A stretch of DNA of 64,000 nucleotides from an uncultured Tateyamaria sp. (GCF_947487805.1 NZ_CANKXW010000001.1:1061580-1125579); one strand, 5' to 3'; shown: positions 33,323 to 43,203, counted from the first letter of the stretch. Numbers and translations: made by a program. Notes: generated by a model from the sequence alone, not told the origin.

Positions 33323-35212
33323 CTAGATGAAGAGGGTCAAGCCGATCATGGACACGATCAGGAACAAGACCGTCATGATACCGCCTGAGCGGACGAAATC
33401 CACGACGCGGTAACCCGCGGGCCCCATGATCAGCGCGTTGACCTGGTGCGTGGGGATCAGGAAGGAGTTCGACGTCGAGATCGCCACCGTCAGGGCAAAG
33501 ACGGCCGGATCACCGCCTGCGGAGATTGCAATAGAGATCGCCAGCGGGACCAGCAGGACGGTTGCGCCCACATTCGACATCACCAGCGTGAACACGGTCG
33601 CCAGAATGGCCAGCCCGGCCTGAAGCGACCACAGCGGCCAGCCATCCAGCAGCGACAGGATCTGTTCAGCGATCCAGGCGGCAGTGCCGGTATTTTGCAC
33701 CGCCATGCCCAGCGGGATGAGCGAGGCGAGCAGGAACACCGTGCTCCAGCTGACGGCCTCGTAGGCCTCGTCCACCGACAGCACGCGGGACAGGATCATG
33801 CCCACCGCACCGGCCAGCAGGGCCAGCGACAGCAGAAGGTCGGTGAACAGGATCAGGCAGAGCGTCATCAGGAAGAACCCAAGCGCCCAGTTCACCTTGT
33901 GCGGGCGCAATTCCTCTTGCGGGAAGTCGGAGGTGACCACGACATAGTCCTGATCCCGTTTCAGCCGCGTCAGCCGTTCCCATTGCACATGGACGACCAG
34001 CGTGTCGCCCGCTTGCAGCAGCACCCGGCCGATATGGGTGGCCACGTGGTCTTCGGTTTCCACGTGGCTCATGGTTTCCTCGCCGCGGTGGATGGCGAGG
34101 ACGGACAGGCCATGCGTCTGGCGCAGGCGCAGATCGATCGGACACTGCCCGATCACGCTGGATCCCGGTGGGATCACGACCTCGGCCACACCGGATTCCG
34201 TGGCGGCGAAATCATCGGCAAACACCTCGAGCGCAGGCAGGATCTCCAGCCCGTAGGGATCCGCGAACTCGTCCTGCAAAACCCGGCGCAGCCCCAGCAC
34301 GGCCAGCCGTGCGGGCGCTTCGATCACGGTGTCGGCCATGGGTGCGATGACCTTGTGCCCCTTGTAGGACGTGCCGAGGATATAGAGGTGATGGGCCACC
34401 ATGATGTCCGACAGTGTCTGGCCGATCAGGATCGACCCCTCGGGCACGTGCACCTCGAACATGTCGGCGCGCAGCCCATAGGTGTTTTCGATATAGGCCT
34501 GCATGGAGCGGGCGGCGCCTGCGTCTTCGCCGCGACCGCGCTGACCGGGCAGGATCCAGCGCCCCAGCAGCACGAAATAGAGCAGGCCCGTCAGCACCAG
34601 CATGATCCCGATAGGGGTGACGGAGAACAGGCCAAACGTGTCCATCTGCTGGTCCGATGGCAAGGTCCGGTTGGCCGAGATCAACAGATCGTTCAGCAGG
34701 ATCAGGGGCGATGACCCGACCATCGTGATCGTGCCGCCCAGAATGGCGCAGAACCCCATGGGCATGGCCAGCCGGCTCATCGGGATTTCCGTCCGGGCCG
34801 AGATGCGCGAGATGACTGGCAGGAACAGGGCCGCCGCGCCCACGTTCTGCATGAAGGAGCTGATGACGCCGACCGTGCCGGAAACGATGGGGATGATCCG
34901 CGCCTCGGTCGTGCCGCCGCGTTTGAGGATCAGCGTTGCGACCTTGGACATGAGGCCGGTTTTGTCCAGCCCCGCGCCGATGATCATCACCGCGATGATC
35001 GAGATGACCGCGTTGGAGGAAAACCCGGAGAAGAGGTCCGCCCTGTTGGACAGGCTTTCCAGCCCCGGCAGGGTGCTGAGCACACCGAGGACAACCATGA
35101 CAAGGATCGCGGCAAGGTCGATGCGTATGATCTCGGAAACAAACAGGAAAACCGTCAAACCCAGCAGCCCGAGGACCACCATCATTTCGAACGTCAGTAC
35201 AGTCGTTTCCAT
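33323..35212 (-). CDS. SLC13 family permease with two TrkA-C domains
   Basis: A 629-residue transporter of the DASS/SLC13 type. About a dozen membrane segments are interrupted near residues 205-400 by two soluble TrkA-C (RCK_C) domains, marked by VHVPEGSILIGQTLSDI and VVIPPGSSVIGQCPIDL. The last part holds SNVGATVLLVPLAISIAISA and TSNSFLIPTHQVNALI, similar to the conserved substrate motifs of the family. Possible substrates are sulfate, dicarboxylates or other anions. GGAGG precedes two adjacent ATGs (35215, 35212). Confidence 0.9.
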   Translation of the reverse strand: METTVLTFEMMVVLGLLGLTVFLFVSEIIRIDLAAILVMVVLGVLSTLPGLESLSNRADLFSGFSSNAVISIIAVMIIGAGLDKTGLMSKVATLILKRGGTTEARIIPIVSGTVGVISSFMQNVGAAALFLPVISRISARTEIPMSRLAMPMGFCAILGGTITMVGSSPLILLNDLLISANRTLPSDQQMDTFGLFSVTPIGIMLVLTGLLYFVLLGRWILPGQRGRGEDAGAARSMQAYIENTYGLRADMFEVHVPEGSILIGQTLSDIMVAHHLYILGTSYKGHKVIAPMADTVIEAPARLAVLGLRRVLQDEFADPYGLEILPALEVFADDFAATESGVAEVVIPPGSSVIGQCPIDLRLRQTHGLSVLAIHRGEETMSHVETEDHVATHIGRVLLQAGDTLVVHVQWERLTRLKRDQDYVVVTSDFPQEELRPHKVNWALGFFLMTLCLILFTDLLLSLALLAGAVGMILSRVLSVDEAYEAVSWSTVFLLASLIPLGMAVQNTGTAAWIAEQILSLLDGWPLWSLQAGLAILATVFTLVMSNVGATVLLVPLAISIAISAGGDPAVFALTVAISTSNSFLIPTHQVNALIMGPAGYRVVDFVRSGGIMTVLFLIVSMIGLTLFI

Positions 35213-35426
35213 CATTCCTCCGCCACCAAAGCTTAGCCGCGGTTTGTGGGCGCGCATAGTGCCAGTCCTGCCGGAGATCCCGGCCAGTCGTGCCTGTTGC
35301 GGTGGTGCACCGCTGCGCGCCATTGGTCAAAACTGTGGTGTGGCACGGGAATCCGGGTAAAGTTCGGGAACGGGTTTGCGGGGTACGGTGTTGTTTAAGG
35401 CATTTGGCAAAAGGGCATCCATTGCG

Positions 35427-37829
35427 ATGCCGGGTGTAGATATTTTTAGAATGTTCCAAGCGGCGCTTTTGGCGTGTCTGGTCGGGATCGTTGCAACGCC
35501 GGACCGGGCAGTCGCCAACCCGATGAAGGGGGATTGCCGGGGGCTTTATCGTGAATACCTGAGCCAGGGCAGCAAGCGGTCATTTGCGACACGCAAGGAC
35601 AAGCGCGCCTGCGGTTGGGCCGGGGGATACGCGACCCAGGCCGAGGCCGACCGGCGCGCGTTGCAGGAATGCCGGAAACACGGGTCGTGTTACATTCTGA
35701 CCAACACGGCGAAAGAGGCGGAGACTGCCGACAAGCGGAGCCGCAACAAGCGGATACAGACGTCGTTGAACAAGCTGGGCTTTGACGTGGGCACGGCAGA
35801 CGGCGTGTTTGGCCCTGCGACCCGGCGCGGCATCATGGCCTTTCAGGCGTCTATCGCGGCTGCCAAGACGGGCACGCTGACCCCTTTGCAGGAAAAGCGG
35901 CTGTTCGAGCGTGTCGCTGAGGACAAGTTGCAGCGCCAGAAGGACATGTTTGTCGAAGACGCTCTGGTCGACAGCAGCCAAGTTTCGCAGCTGGTAGTGG
36001 ACAGATCCAGGCGCACCTTGTTCGGGTTGAAGGCCGATGGCAGTGCGCTGATCTGGGATGCGCCGACGGGTCGGGTGATCTATGACGCCATTCCCAGTGC
36101 TGTTTCCGTGTCGCTGAGCGACGATGGCAAGCAGGCGCTTTATGCCAATTCCGGCGGACGGGTCACGCAAGTGGACCTTGAGACCGGGGAACGGTCGGTG
36201 TTCCAGCTGCGCGGCATCCCGGACCCGGCGGTGCATTATGTGGATGCGCAGCGGATCGCGGTAATGTCGCCCGGCGGAGATGTCTTTGTCGTCGACCGTT
36301 CCACACGCGACCGTATTGAGGTGGATACCGGAGGGCGGCCCGCCAGACAGGTGGTAGTCAATCAGGCCGACCAGTCGCTTGTGATCCTGACGGAAGCCGG
36401 GGGTCTGGTTTCTGCTGATCTGGCGCGGAATACCGCCGCGTCGCTTGACCTGCCGGGGGTGGCGTCCGCGCTGACCCAGGTGGTGCTTGTGGATGGGGGC
36501 AAGTCGCTGGTGGCGTTGGAAGGGGCGCGGAAACTGCATTTTTTCCGGGCGGACGCAGGGCGATGGACCTCGTTTTCATCGTTTGACTATGGGTCCGATG
36601 TTGTGTCGTTCGATTTTTTGAGCGGCCGGAACGAGGTTGTGGTTGCCGGGGCAAGGTCGGTTGAAGTCCTCAATGCCAGCACGGGCCAGCGCAAGCTGCT
36701 TCAGGCCTATAACTTTTTTGGCGATGCGGCACCTTTGGTCAAATTCATCGGACGGTCCGGGCGCATTGTTGGTCCGGCCAATTCGGGGGATTTGTACATG
36801 CGCACACGCGGTGGGGCGGACCGTCTGTCCTATCAACGCTCGCGCACAGCATTACTGGGCACAGCGACGTCGCGACGGAAAAAGGCCGAGGCGACGGCCC
36901 GCGCCGAGCAGCGCGCCTTTGACCGGGCCGTGGCCGAGGCCGATCAGCTGTTTGATGCGGGGTCGTGCGTGGCGTTTTCGCAGGTCGATGCGGACTATCG
37001 GCAGGACCGCACGCAGGCCGATTGCGACGCACATGCCCGCGAGACTGCGCAACGGGCAAAGATCGAAACCGCCCTGTCGGCCTTCGACTGCGACGGCGCG
37101 TCGGCGCTGGCCTCCGGGGTGGCGGGATATGAAAACCGTATTTCGGAATGCAGGGCCACGCAGGAACGCCGCGCAAACGAGGCCCGGTTTGCAACCGCGA
37201 TGGAGGCAGGGGACTGCACACTGGTGGGTGAGCTGGAACAGGCGCTGGGCCGGTCGGGGTCGGTGGATGTCTGCCGGTTCAACGCCGCGATGACGGCGGA
37301 CACGGCGAAAAAGATGTTCATTGCGGCGGCACGCTATGACGCGGGCAATGACCGTGCACGCGCGAAGCTGATCTATACCGAAATGCTGGACCGGTTTCCG
37401 GAGGACGACATTTCGCTGCAAGCGGCGGTGCGTCTGACGGCGCTGAATGATCTGGAACGGTCCGAGCAGGCGCGCCGCGAGATGGAAGCGGAGATGGCGC
37501 GTCTGAAGCGCGAGGCGGAGGCGGCGCAGCGCAAGGCCGAAGAGGCCCGGCGGGCCGCCGCGCAGGCGCAAGCCGCCGCACAACGCCGCGCCGCGGCCGC
37601 TGCACGCGCCAAGCCTGTGCGTTCGCCATGCGCGCATGTGTACCGGGGCAAGCGGGTGCAGATCATTCCCGATGCGCCCGACAATGCCAAACAGGCGCTT
37701 GGGTTCATCTTTCAAGGCGGGCTTTATGGTGCGAATTTCGAGGTGACCGGCGTCGGCAGATCCGAAGCGACGCTTTACAGCCTCGATACGGGGCGCAGTT
37801 TCCAAATGCCGTGTGGTCAGGTGCCCTGA
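35427..37829 (+). CDS. Exported multidomain protein: peptidoglycan-binding domain, beta-propeller, coiled coil
   Basis: About 800 residues that I do not recognise as a named family. In order (approximate, from the ATG at 35427): hydrophobic signal (FQAALLACLVGIVATP); a Cys-containing domain like DUF4189 (CGWAGGYATQAEADRRALQE, 50-100); a peptidoglycan-binding motif (LNKLGFDVGTADGVFGPATR, 110-145); a WD40-like propeller (170-460); three Cys-centred helical repeats (AGSCVAFSQVDADY, FDCDGASALASG, AGDCTLVGEL, 500-630); a TPR-like segment; an Ala/Glu/Arg coiled coil (690-740); and a C-terminal domain with two Cys. Starts at TTG 35376, ATG 35427 or ATG 35451 are possible. Likely periplasmic. It is divergent from the SLC13 gene. 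Confidence 0.7.
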   Translation: MPGVDIFRMFQAALLACLVGIVATPDRAVANPMKGDCRGLYREYLSQGSKRSFATRKDKRACGWAGGYATQAEADRRALQECRKHGSCYILTNTAKEAETADKRSRNKRIQTSLNKLGFDVGTADGVFGPATRRGIMAFQASIAAAKTGTLTPLQEKRLFERVAEDKLQRQKDMFVEDALVDSSQVSQLVVDRSRRTLFGLKADGSALIWDAPTGRVIYDAIPSAVSVSLSDDGKQALYANSGGRVTQVDLETGERSVFQLRGIPDPAVHYVDAQRIAVMSPGGDVFVVDRSTRDRIEVDTGGRPARQVVVNQADQSLVILTEAGGLVSADLARNTAASLDLPGVASALTQVVLVDGGKSLVALEGARKLHFFRADAGRWTSFSSFDYGSDVVSFDFLSGRNEVVVAGARSVEVLNASTGQRKLLQAYNFFGDAAPLVKFIGRSGRIVGPANSGDLYMRTRGGADRLSYQRSRTALLGTATSRRKKAEATARAEQRAFDRAVAEADQLFDAGSCVAFSQVDADYRQDRTQADCDAHARETAQRAKIETALSAFDCDGASALASGVAGYENRISECRATQERRANEARFATAMEAGDCTLVGELEQALGRSGSVDVCRFNAAMTADTAKKMFIAAARYDAGNDRARAKLIYTEMLDRFPEDDISLQAAVRLTALNDLERSEQARREMEAEMARLKREAEAAQRKAEEARRAAAQAQAAAQRRAAAAARAKPVRSPCAHVYRGKRVQIIPDAPDNAKQALGFIFQGGLYGANFEVTGVGRSEATLYSLDTGRSFQMPCGQVP

Positions 37830-37838
37830 TGGCGCGAG

Positions 37839-39110
37839 CTATGTCGCTTCGAGGATGCGTAAGGCGTCGGTAAAGAACGTCTCTGTTCCGAAATTGCCGG
37901 ATTTGAGCGCCAGTGCGATGTCATGGCCCGCGCTGGTGCAAAAGGTCCATGGCACGCCGGGCGCGATTTCGTGGCCTATATCCAGACGGTTTACGCGCAG
38001 GGCCTTGGTAACCGCGCCGGATGTCTCACCCCCGGCCACGATGATCCGGCGCGCACCGGCATCGCGTGCGGTGGTGGCGCAGGTGGCAAGGGTGTCTTCG
38101 ACCAGACGACCCGCCGCTTCTGTGCCCAGGCAGGCCTGCGCGGCCTTGACGCTGGCAGGTGCGGCAGTGGCATAGACCAACGGCGCCTTGTCCAAGTCCT
38201 GCCGCGCCAACCATTCCAGAACAGCGCGCGGACCGTCCTGCGCCAGCGCCAGCGGGTCCAGTCGATAATGCGGCGCGCCGGTGGCGATATAGGCTGCCAC
38301 CTGGGCACGCGTCATGGACGAGCAACTGCCCGACAACACAACCGTGCGGGCAGGGGGGGCTGCGTGACCGGTCTCGGTGCGATCCAGAGACAGCCATCCG
38401 TCGCTGGCGTAAAGTTCAGGCAGTGGCATCGCGATCGCGGACCCGCCGGTCAAAAGCGGTAAGTGGCGGCAAGCGCGCGCGATGGTCTCGAGGTCCGCGT
38501 CGGCAACCGCGTCGATGATCACATGCGCGGTCCCCTGGGTGCGCAGCGCATCAAGGCTCCCGCGCACGGCCGCAGTACCTTGGGCCACGACAGGCTGGTT
38601 GATCAGCCCCACATCCCGCCTCACCTGCGGGGTCAGCAGACGCATCAGGTTGCTGTCGCGCATCGGCGTGAGGGGGTGGTCCTTCATCGGGCTTTCGGAC
38701 AGGGGCTGTTCGCCGACAAAGAGGTTGCCCATGTAGATGGATCGCCCGTTTTCGGGAAACGCGGGGCAGTAGATGGTCTGATCCGTACCGATATCGGCCA
38801 TCAACGCCTCGGCGACGGGGCCGATATTGCCCTCGGCGGTGCTGTCGAAGGTGGAGCAGTATTTCCAGAAAAACCGTTCGGCACCGGCCGTTTGTAACCA
38901 AGCCAGCGCGGCGCGGGCGTCCGCGATTGCCTCGGCCTGCGGGGCTGTCCGGCTTTTCAATGCGATGACCTCGAACGGGGCGGTGTCTGTTGGCGGGCTG
39001 GTCGGAACGCCGATCCGCAGCGACACCCGCGCGCCGCTGCGCGCAAGAAGCCCGGCGAGATCCGTGGCGCCGGTGAAATCGTCGGCAATGCAGCCCAGCA
39101 CGGTTGCCAT
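37839..39110 (-). CDS. otnK: Four-carbon acid sugar kinase, probable 3-oxo-tetronate kinase
   Basis: A 423-residue kinase of the DUF1537/OtnK family. The N-terminal substrate domain has the signature LGCIADDFTGATDLAG; the C-terminal nucleotide domain has IIVAGGETSGAVTKAL. OtnK phosphorylates 3-oxo-tetronate after LtnD and OtnI. It is the last gene of the tct-ltnD-otnK operon, 4 bases after ltnD. The usual partner OtnC, the decarboxylase of the phosphorylated product, is not found here. Confidence 0.92.
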   Translation of the reverse strand: MATVLGCIADDFTGATDLAGLLARSGARVSLRIGVPTSPPTDTAPFEVIALKSRTAPQAEAIADARAALAWLQTAGAERFFWKYCSTFDSTAEGNIGPVAEALMADIGTDQTIYCPAFPENGRSIYMGNLFVGEQPLSESPMKDHPLTPMRDSNLMRLLTPQVRRDVGLINQPVVAQGTAAVRGSLDALRTQGTAHVIIDAVADADLETIARACRHLPLLTGGSAIAMPLPELYASDGWLSLDRTETGHAAPPARTVVLSGSCSSMTRAQVAAYIATGAPHYRLDPLALAQDGPRAVLEWLARQDLDKAPLVYATAAPASVKAAQACLGTEAAGRLVEDTLATCATTARDAGARRIIVAGGETSGAVTKALRVNRLDIGHEIAPGVPWTFCTSAGHDIALALKSGNFGTETFFTDALRILEAT

Positions 39111-39114
39111 CGGA

Positions 39115-40011
39115 TCAGTCCTCGTCGCCGGGCAGGGTCAGGCCTGCGTTGCGGGCATAGACCTTGGCCACGGCGGCGTCATCCTCGCCGCCCAGACCCA
39201 TGCCTGCGGCGGCGATGAACTGTTGCAGGGCCACGGCGGTGATCGGCGCGGAGAAGCTGGCCTGTTTCGCGATGTCCAGCACGATGCCCAGATCCTTGGG
39301 CCAGATATTGACCGAACTGAGCGGGGTGTAGTCGCCCTCAACAATATGCGGCGCACGGTTTTCGAGCATCCAGCTGGAGCCTGCGCATTTGCTGATGACG
39401 TCGACGAACTGCGCTGGATCAACGCCCTGGGTCATGCCAAAGGTCAACGCCTCGGCCATGGTGGCGATATGCACGCCTGCGAGCAGCTGGTTGACGGCCT
39501 TCATCGCCGATCCGGGACCTGCCTCATCACCGAGCGCAAAGACGGTCTCGGCCGTGGCATCAAGCACTGGCTTTGCCGCGGCAAAGGCGTCTGGCGTGCC
39601 TGCGGCCATGATCGACAGCTTGCCCGCGGCGGCCTTGGCGGCGCCACCGGAGATTGGCGCATCCAGATAGTGGACGCCGTGCGCGGCACAGCGCGCCTCC
39701 ATCTGGCGGGCGAATTCGGGGGGCACGGTGGCGCAGGCCAGCACGACCGCGCCCTTGCGCAGCTGTGGCACGATCCCCTCGTCGCCGAACATCACCGCCT
39801 CGGTCTGGGCCGCGTTCAGCACGACAACGGCCACGGCGTCCAGAGATGCGGCAACCTCTGTCGGGGTGCCTGCGGCACCGCCTTCGCTGCGAAAGCGGTC
39901 CATTTGGGCGGCAACGACGTCAAAGCCCCACGTGGTGTGGCCCGCCCGCTGGATTGAGGCGGCTATGCCGTATCCCATCGCCCCAAGGCCGAAAATTGCG
40001 ACGTTGCTCAT
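39115..40011 (-). CDS. ltnD: NAD-dependent L-threonate dehydrogenase homologue (copy 2)
   Basis: A 298-residue beta-hydroxyacid dehydrogenase with FGLGAMGYGIA, DAPISGG and the catalytic GPGSAMKAVNQLL. CGGAG 7 bases before the ATG fixes the start. It lies between an alpha/beta hydrolase gene and otnK, which supports four-carbon acid sugar oxidation. It is the paralogue of the gene at 24079-24978; their 3' halves are nearly identical, including many third codon positions, while the 5' halves have diverged. Confidence 0.9.
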   Translation of the reverse strand: MSNVAIFGLGAMGYGIAASIQRAGHTTWGFDVVAAQMDRFRSEGGAAGTPTEVAASLDAVAVVVLNAAQTEAVMFGDEGIVPQLRKGAVVLACATVPPEFARQMEARCAAHGVHYLDAPISGGAAKAAAGKLSIMAAGTPDAFAAAKPVLDATAETVFALGDEAGPGSAMKAVNQLLAGVHIATMAEALTFGMTQGVDPAQFVDVISKCAGSSWMLENRAPHIVEGDYTPLSSVNIWPKDLGIVLDIAKQASFSAPITAVALQQFIAAAGMGLGGEDDAAVAKVYARNAGLTLPGDED

Positions 40012-40028
40012 GTAAATTCTCCGAAAGG

Positions 40029-40886
40029 TTAGCTTTGTGCGGGTGCCGCGACGCGGATGAACTGCACCGCGGTGTCCGTGGCCTCTGGCGTGGAAAACAG
40101 GACGCCGTGTCCGGCATCGAAGAGGTGGAATTGCGCGTCCGGCAGGCCATCGGCGAGGGCGCATTGCGCTTGTGGACGGGCCTGTTCGTCAAACCGCCCC
40201 GCGAGGATGCAGGTGGGTTGGGTGATCTGCGACAGCAAAGCGGTGCAGTCATGGCCGCGCCGCGCATCCAGAAGCCGGGCGTAGCCACCGCTTGCAATGG
40301 ACGGATCGGTAAAGGCCTCTTCGAAGGCCACGCGGGCAGCCAGAATGGTGGCAAAGTGGTCAGGGGCGTCGGTGCGCATGGCGCGGTTGCGGCTGTCTTG
40401 CAGGCACAGCGCCTCGACCGCCGCATCCCGCCGCGAGAGCGCCAGAAAGGACGAGATGTCAAAGGATCGGTGATCCGGGCCACCGGCGGTTGCGGAGGCG
40501 ATGACGAGCCTGCGAATGCGGTCCGGTGCCAGTGCCGCGAGGTGCAGCGCGGTCATTCCGCCAAAGCTTTCGCCGACCACGATTGCGTCCGTCCAGCCCA
40601 ACGCGTCCAGAACCGCCAGCGCATCACGCGCATAGTCCTGCATGGTCCATGTGCCGCCCGGTTGCTCGGTTCGGCCGATGCCGCGGGGTTCATAGGTGGC
40701 CAGGTCACAAATGCTGGCCACCGCCGAGGTGAGGGCAGAGCGTTTGTACCGCAGATCAAAGTTCGACCCGCCGAGGAACAGCACGCGCGGTGCCGCGGTG
40801 TCGGTGTGGGGCGCGCGGGCGTGATGGACCCGCAGCCGTGCGGTTTCCAGCGGACCTTCGACCGGGGGGGCGTCCTGGATGTTCAC
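40029..40886 (-). CDS. Alpha/beta hydrolase
   Basis: A 285-residue alpha/beta-hydrolase. The nucleophile elbow is GESFGG (Ser near residue 117), with VLFLGGSNFDLRY as the oxyanion-hole region, and the acid and His are likely in ILAGRFDEQARPQ and FDAGHGVLFS. It resembles the 3-oxoadipate enol-lactonase-like hydrolases. In this operon it might open a lactone or cleave an ester of the imported acid. Its ATG overlaps the stop of the TauE-type gene. Confidence 0.82.
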   Translation of the reverse strand: MNIQDAPPVEGPLETARLRVHHARAPHTDTAAPRVLFLGGSNFDLRYKRSALTSAVASICDLATYEPRGIGRTEQPGGTWTMQDYARDALAVLDALGWTDAIVVGESFGGMTALHLAALAPDRIRRLVIASATAGGPDHRSFDISSFLALSRRDAAVEALCLQDSRNRAMRTDAPDHFATILAARVAFEEAFTDPSIASGGYARLLDARRGHDCTALLSQITQPTCILAGRFDEQARPQAQCALADGLPDAQFHLFDAGHGVLFSTPEATDTAVQFIRVAAPAQS

Positions 40887-41710
40887 GCCAAGGCCTCCGA
40901 CAGCATTTTGACACCGCTGATGGCGAGAAACACGGCAAAGGCGATACGCAGGCGGCGTGCGTCCAGACGGTGCGCGATCTTTACGCCCAACGGGGCGAAG
41001 ACGAACGTTGCGACCGAGATCACCACGGCGGCGGGAATGTTGATGTAGCCCAGCGAATAGGCGAGGAGGCCGGGTATGTCCTGTCCGGCCAGCGCATAGC
41101 CGACGATGCCCGGCACTGCGATCATCAGGCCGAAAAGTGCAGCCGTGCCAACCGCGCGGTGCACGGGGAATGACAGCAGGGTCAGCGTTGGCACCGACAG
41201 GGTGCCGCCGCCAATACCCATCATCGCCGAAAACGCGCCGATCGGTCCTGCGATGGCGGAGCGCGCGGGCAGGGAACGCGGCGGTTCAGGGGCGAGGGTG
41301 AATGGTTTGGGGTTCAGCATGTTCGCCACGACAATCAGGGCGATGATGCCGAACACGGCCGACAGGAACGACGCGTTCACATTTGCGGCAAGGAGGCCGC
41401 CCAGCAAGGCACCCACCACCATCATTGGTGCCCAGGATCGAAACAGCGCCAGATCGATGGATCCCTTCCTGTGGTGCGCGCGGGCCGAGGAAATCGAGGT
41501 CGGTATGATGGTCAGAAGCGATGTCGCCACCGCGAAATGGATTGCCACGTCTGCCGCGACGTCGAGCATGCCCGCTTGGGTCAGCCAATAGAGCACCGGC
41601 ACGATCACGATCCCGCCACCGACACCCAGAAGGCCTGCCAGCGTGCCGGCCACCGCTCCGACGATCAGGAGGATTGGCACGATGAGCACCCAGTTCGTGG
41701 GGTCGCTCAT
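40883..41710 (-). CDS. Sulfite exporter TauE/SafE family protein
   Basis: A 275-residue membrane protein with about eight helices in two halves, beginning LIVGAVAGTLAGLLGVGGGIV and with the repeat LVGAFSAMMGIGGG-like segment IGAFSAMMGIGGGTLSVPTL in the second half. Such proteins export small anions such as sulfite or sulfoacetate. Its place inside a TTT operon for an organic acid suggests anion efflux linked to this catabolism. It overlaps tctA at 41707-41710 and the hydrolase gene at 40883-40886. Confidence 0.88.
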   Translation of the reverse strand: MSDPTNWVLIVPILLIVGAVAGTLAGLLGVGGGIVIVPVLYWLTQAGMLDVAADVAIHFAVATSLLTIIPTSISSARAHHRKGSIDLALFRSWAPMMVVGALLGGLLAANVNASFLSAVFGIIALIVVANMLNPKPFTLAPEPPRSLPARSAIAGPIGAFSAMMGIGGGTLSVPTLTLLSFPVHRAVGTAALFGLMIAVPGIVGYALAGQDIPGLLAYSLGYINIPAAVVISVATFVFAPLGVKIAHRLDARRLRIAFAVFLAISGVKMLSEALA

Positions 41711-43194
41711 GATGCTCTCCGCGCCAGGAGCGCCCGCAGGAGCGGAAGGCTGAGCGCGAGCACCGCCGCGATTGCGAGCACGAGTGCGATGGGATGCCCG
41801 GTGAAGAAGGCGACAAAGCTGCCATCGGTCAGGATCAGCCCCTGTCGCAATGTCAGTTCGAGCGTCGGGCCAAGCACCATGCCGATGACCAGTGGCGCCA
41901 TGGGCACGCCTTGGCGGCGCAGCAGGAACCCGACGAATCCCGCGCCGCCCATCACCAGAAGATCGAACGGGTTGCCGCGCACAAAATAGATGCCAACCGC
42001 GCAGAGGATGACGATGGCGGTCATCATGAACGCCTCGCGCACCCGCAGGATTGGGGCCGCGACCCGTGACAGCAGCATCCCCAGCGGCAGCAGCAGCAGG
42101 TTGATCACGAAGAACCCGGCAAAGATCGCGGCAATCAGCGTCGGGTTGTCGTCGACGAGCCTCGGCCCCGGCGTGATCCCGTGCAGAGTCAGGGTGGCCA
42201 GCATCACCGCCGTGATCGCGTCGCCCGGAATGCCAAGCGCCATGGTGGGCACAAGCGCGCCGCCGGTCACCGCGTTATTGGCGGCCTCGGACGAGACGAT
42301 GCCGTCTGGCTCCCCCTTGCCGAACCCATCGCGGTTGGGGGACGACCGGCGCCCCTCGGCATAGGAGATGAAGGCCGCGGTCGCCGCCCCCGTGCCGGGC
42401 AGAACGCCGATGACATTGCCAATGGCGACCGATTTGGCGAGGTTGCCAAAACGGCCTTTCCACATCTGCCAACTGGGCAAGACAACGCCGTTGAAGGCGA
42501 CAAGCTCGGACACTTTGTTGACCGAAGCGCTGGCGCGGATAAAGACCTCGGATAGGGCAAAGACGCCAATCACCACCGCGAGCAGGTTGAACCCGGCAAA
42601 GAGTTGCCAGTTGCCAAAGGTAAATCGCATCTCGCCCAGAATCGGGTCGCCGCCGACGGTGGACAGAAAGATACCGATCATCCCGGCCATCAACCCCTTG
42701 ACCACAGACCCTGTCGACACGGACACGATGCAGGTCATGCCCAGCAGGATCAGCGCAAAGGTTTCAATCGGTCCGAATTGCAGGGCAAAGGCCGCCAGTT
42801 GCGGCGCGGCAAAGATCAGGACGACGGCGGAGACAAGGCCGCCCACCACGGACGCCACAGTGGCCCAGCCCAGGGCGAGGCCCGCGTCGCCCCGCTGTGC
42901 CATCGGATATCCGTCCAGGCAGGTGGCGGCCGATTGCGGGGTGCCGGGGGTGTTGATCAGAATCGCGGCGATGGAGCCGCCATAGACCGACCCCGCATAG
43001 ACCGCGAGCAGCAGGATGATGGCGGGGGCCTGGCTCATCGTCAGGGTAAATGGCAGGACGATCGCCACCGCCACGGTGGACCCGATGCCGGGCATGGCAC
43101 CCAGCACGATGCCAAGGACGGTGCCGAGAACAAGCACCAGCAGCCCTTCGAAGCTGAGCAGGATGGCGATGGCGTCGGGAAGGGCTGACAGCAT
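41707..43194 (-). CDS. tctA: Tripartite tricarboxylate transporter large permease, TctA
   Basis: A 495-residue integral membrane protein with about 12 helices. Family motifs are LGAMPGIGSTVAVAIVLPF near the start, YGGSIAAILINTPGTPQSAA and LPGTGAATAAFISYAEGRR, with ALGIPGDAITAVML later. It couples substrate entry to the ion gradient, fed by the TctC-type binding protein of this operon. GAGG precedes the ATG. Confidence 0.94.
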   Translation of the reverse strand: MLSALPDAIAILLSFEGLLVLVLGTVLGIVLGAMPGIGSTVAVAIVLPFTLTMSQAPAIILLLAVYAGSVYGGSIAAILINTPGTPQSAATCLDGYPMAQRGDAGLALGWATVASVVGGLVSAVVLIFAAPQLAAFALQFGPIETFALILLGMTCIVSVSTGSVVKGLMAGMIGIFLSTVGGDPILGEMRFTFGNWQLFAGFNLLAVVIGVFALSEVFIRASASVNKVSELVAFNGVVLPSWQMWKGRFGNLAKSVAIGNVIGVLPGTGAATAAFISYAEGRRSSPNRDGFGKGEPDGIVSSEAANNAVTGGALVPTMALGIPGDAITAVMLATLTLHGITPGPRLVDDNPTLIAAIFAGFFVINLLLLPLGMLLSRVAAPILRVREAFMMTAIVILCAVGIYFVRGNPFDLLVMGGAGFVGFLLRRQGVPMAPLVIGMVLGPTLELTLRQGLILTDGSFVAFFTGHPIALVLAIAAVLALSLPLLRALLARRAS

Positions 43195-43203
43195 CTGGGG
43201 ACC

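Noticed and set aside
40029-40886. Assignment of the alpha/beta hydrolase as 3-oxoadipate enol-lactonase (PcaD)
   Set aside because: The fold resembles PcaD, but the neighbours are a tetronate kinase and dehydrogenase, not protocatechuate genes, so only the fold is reported.
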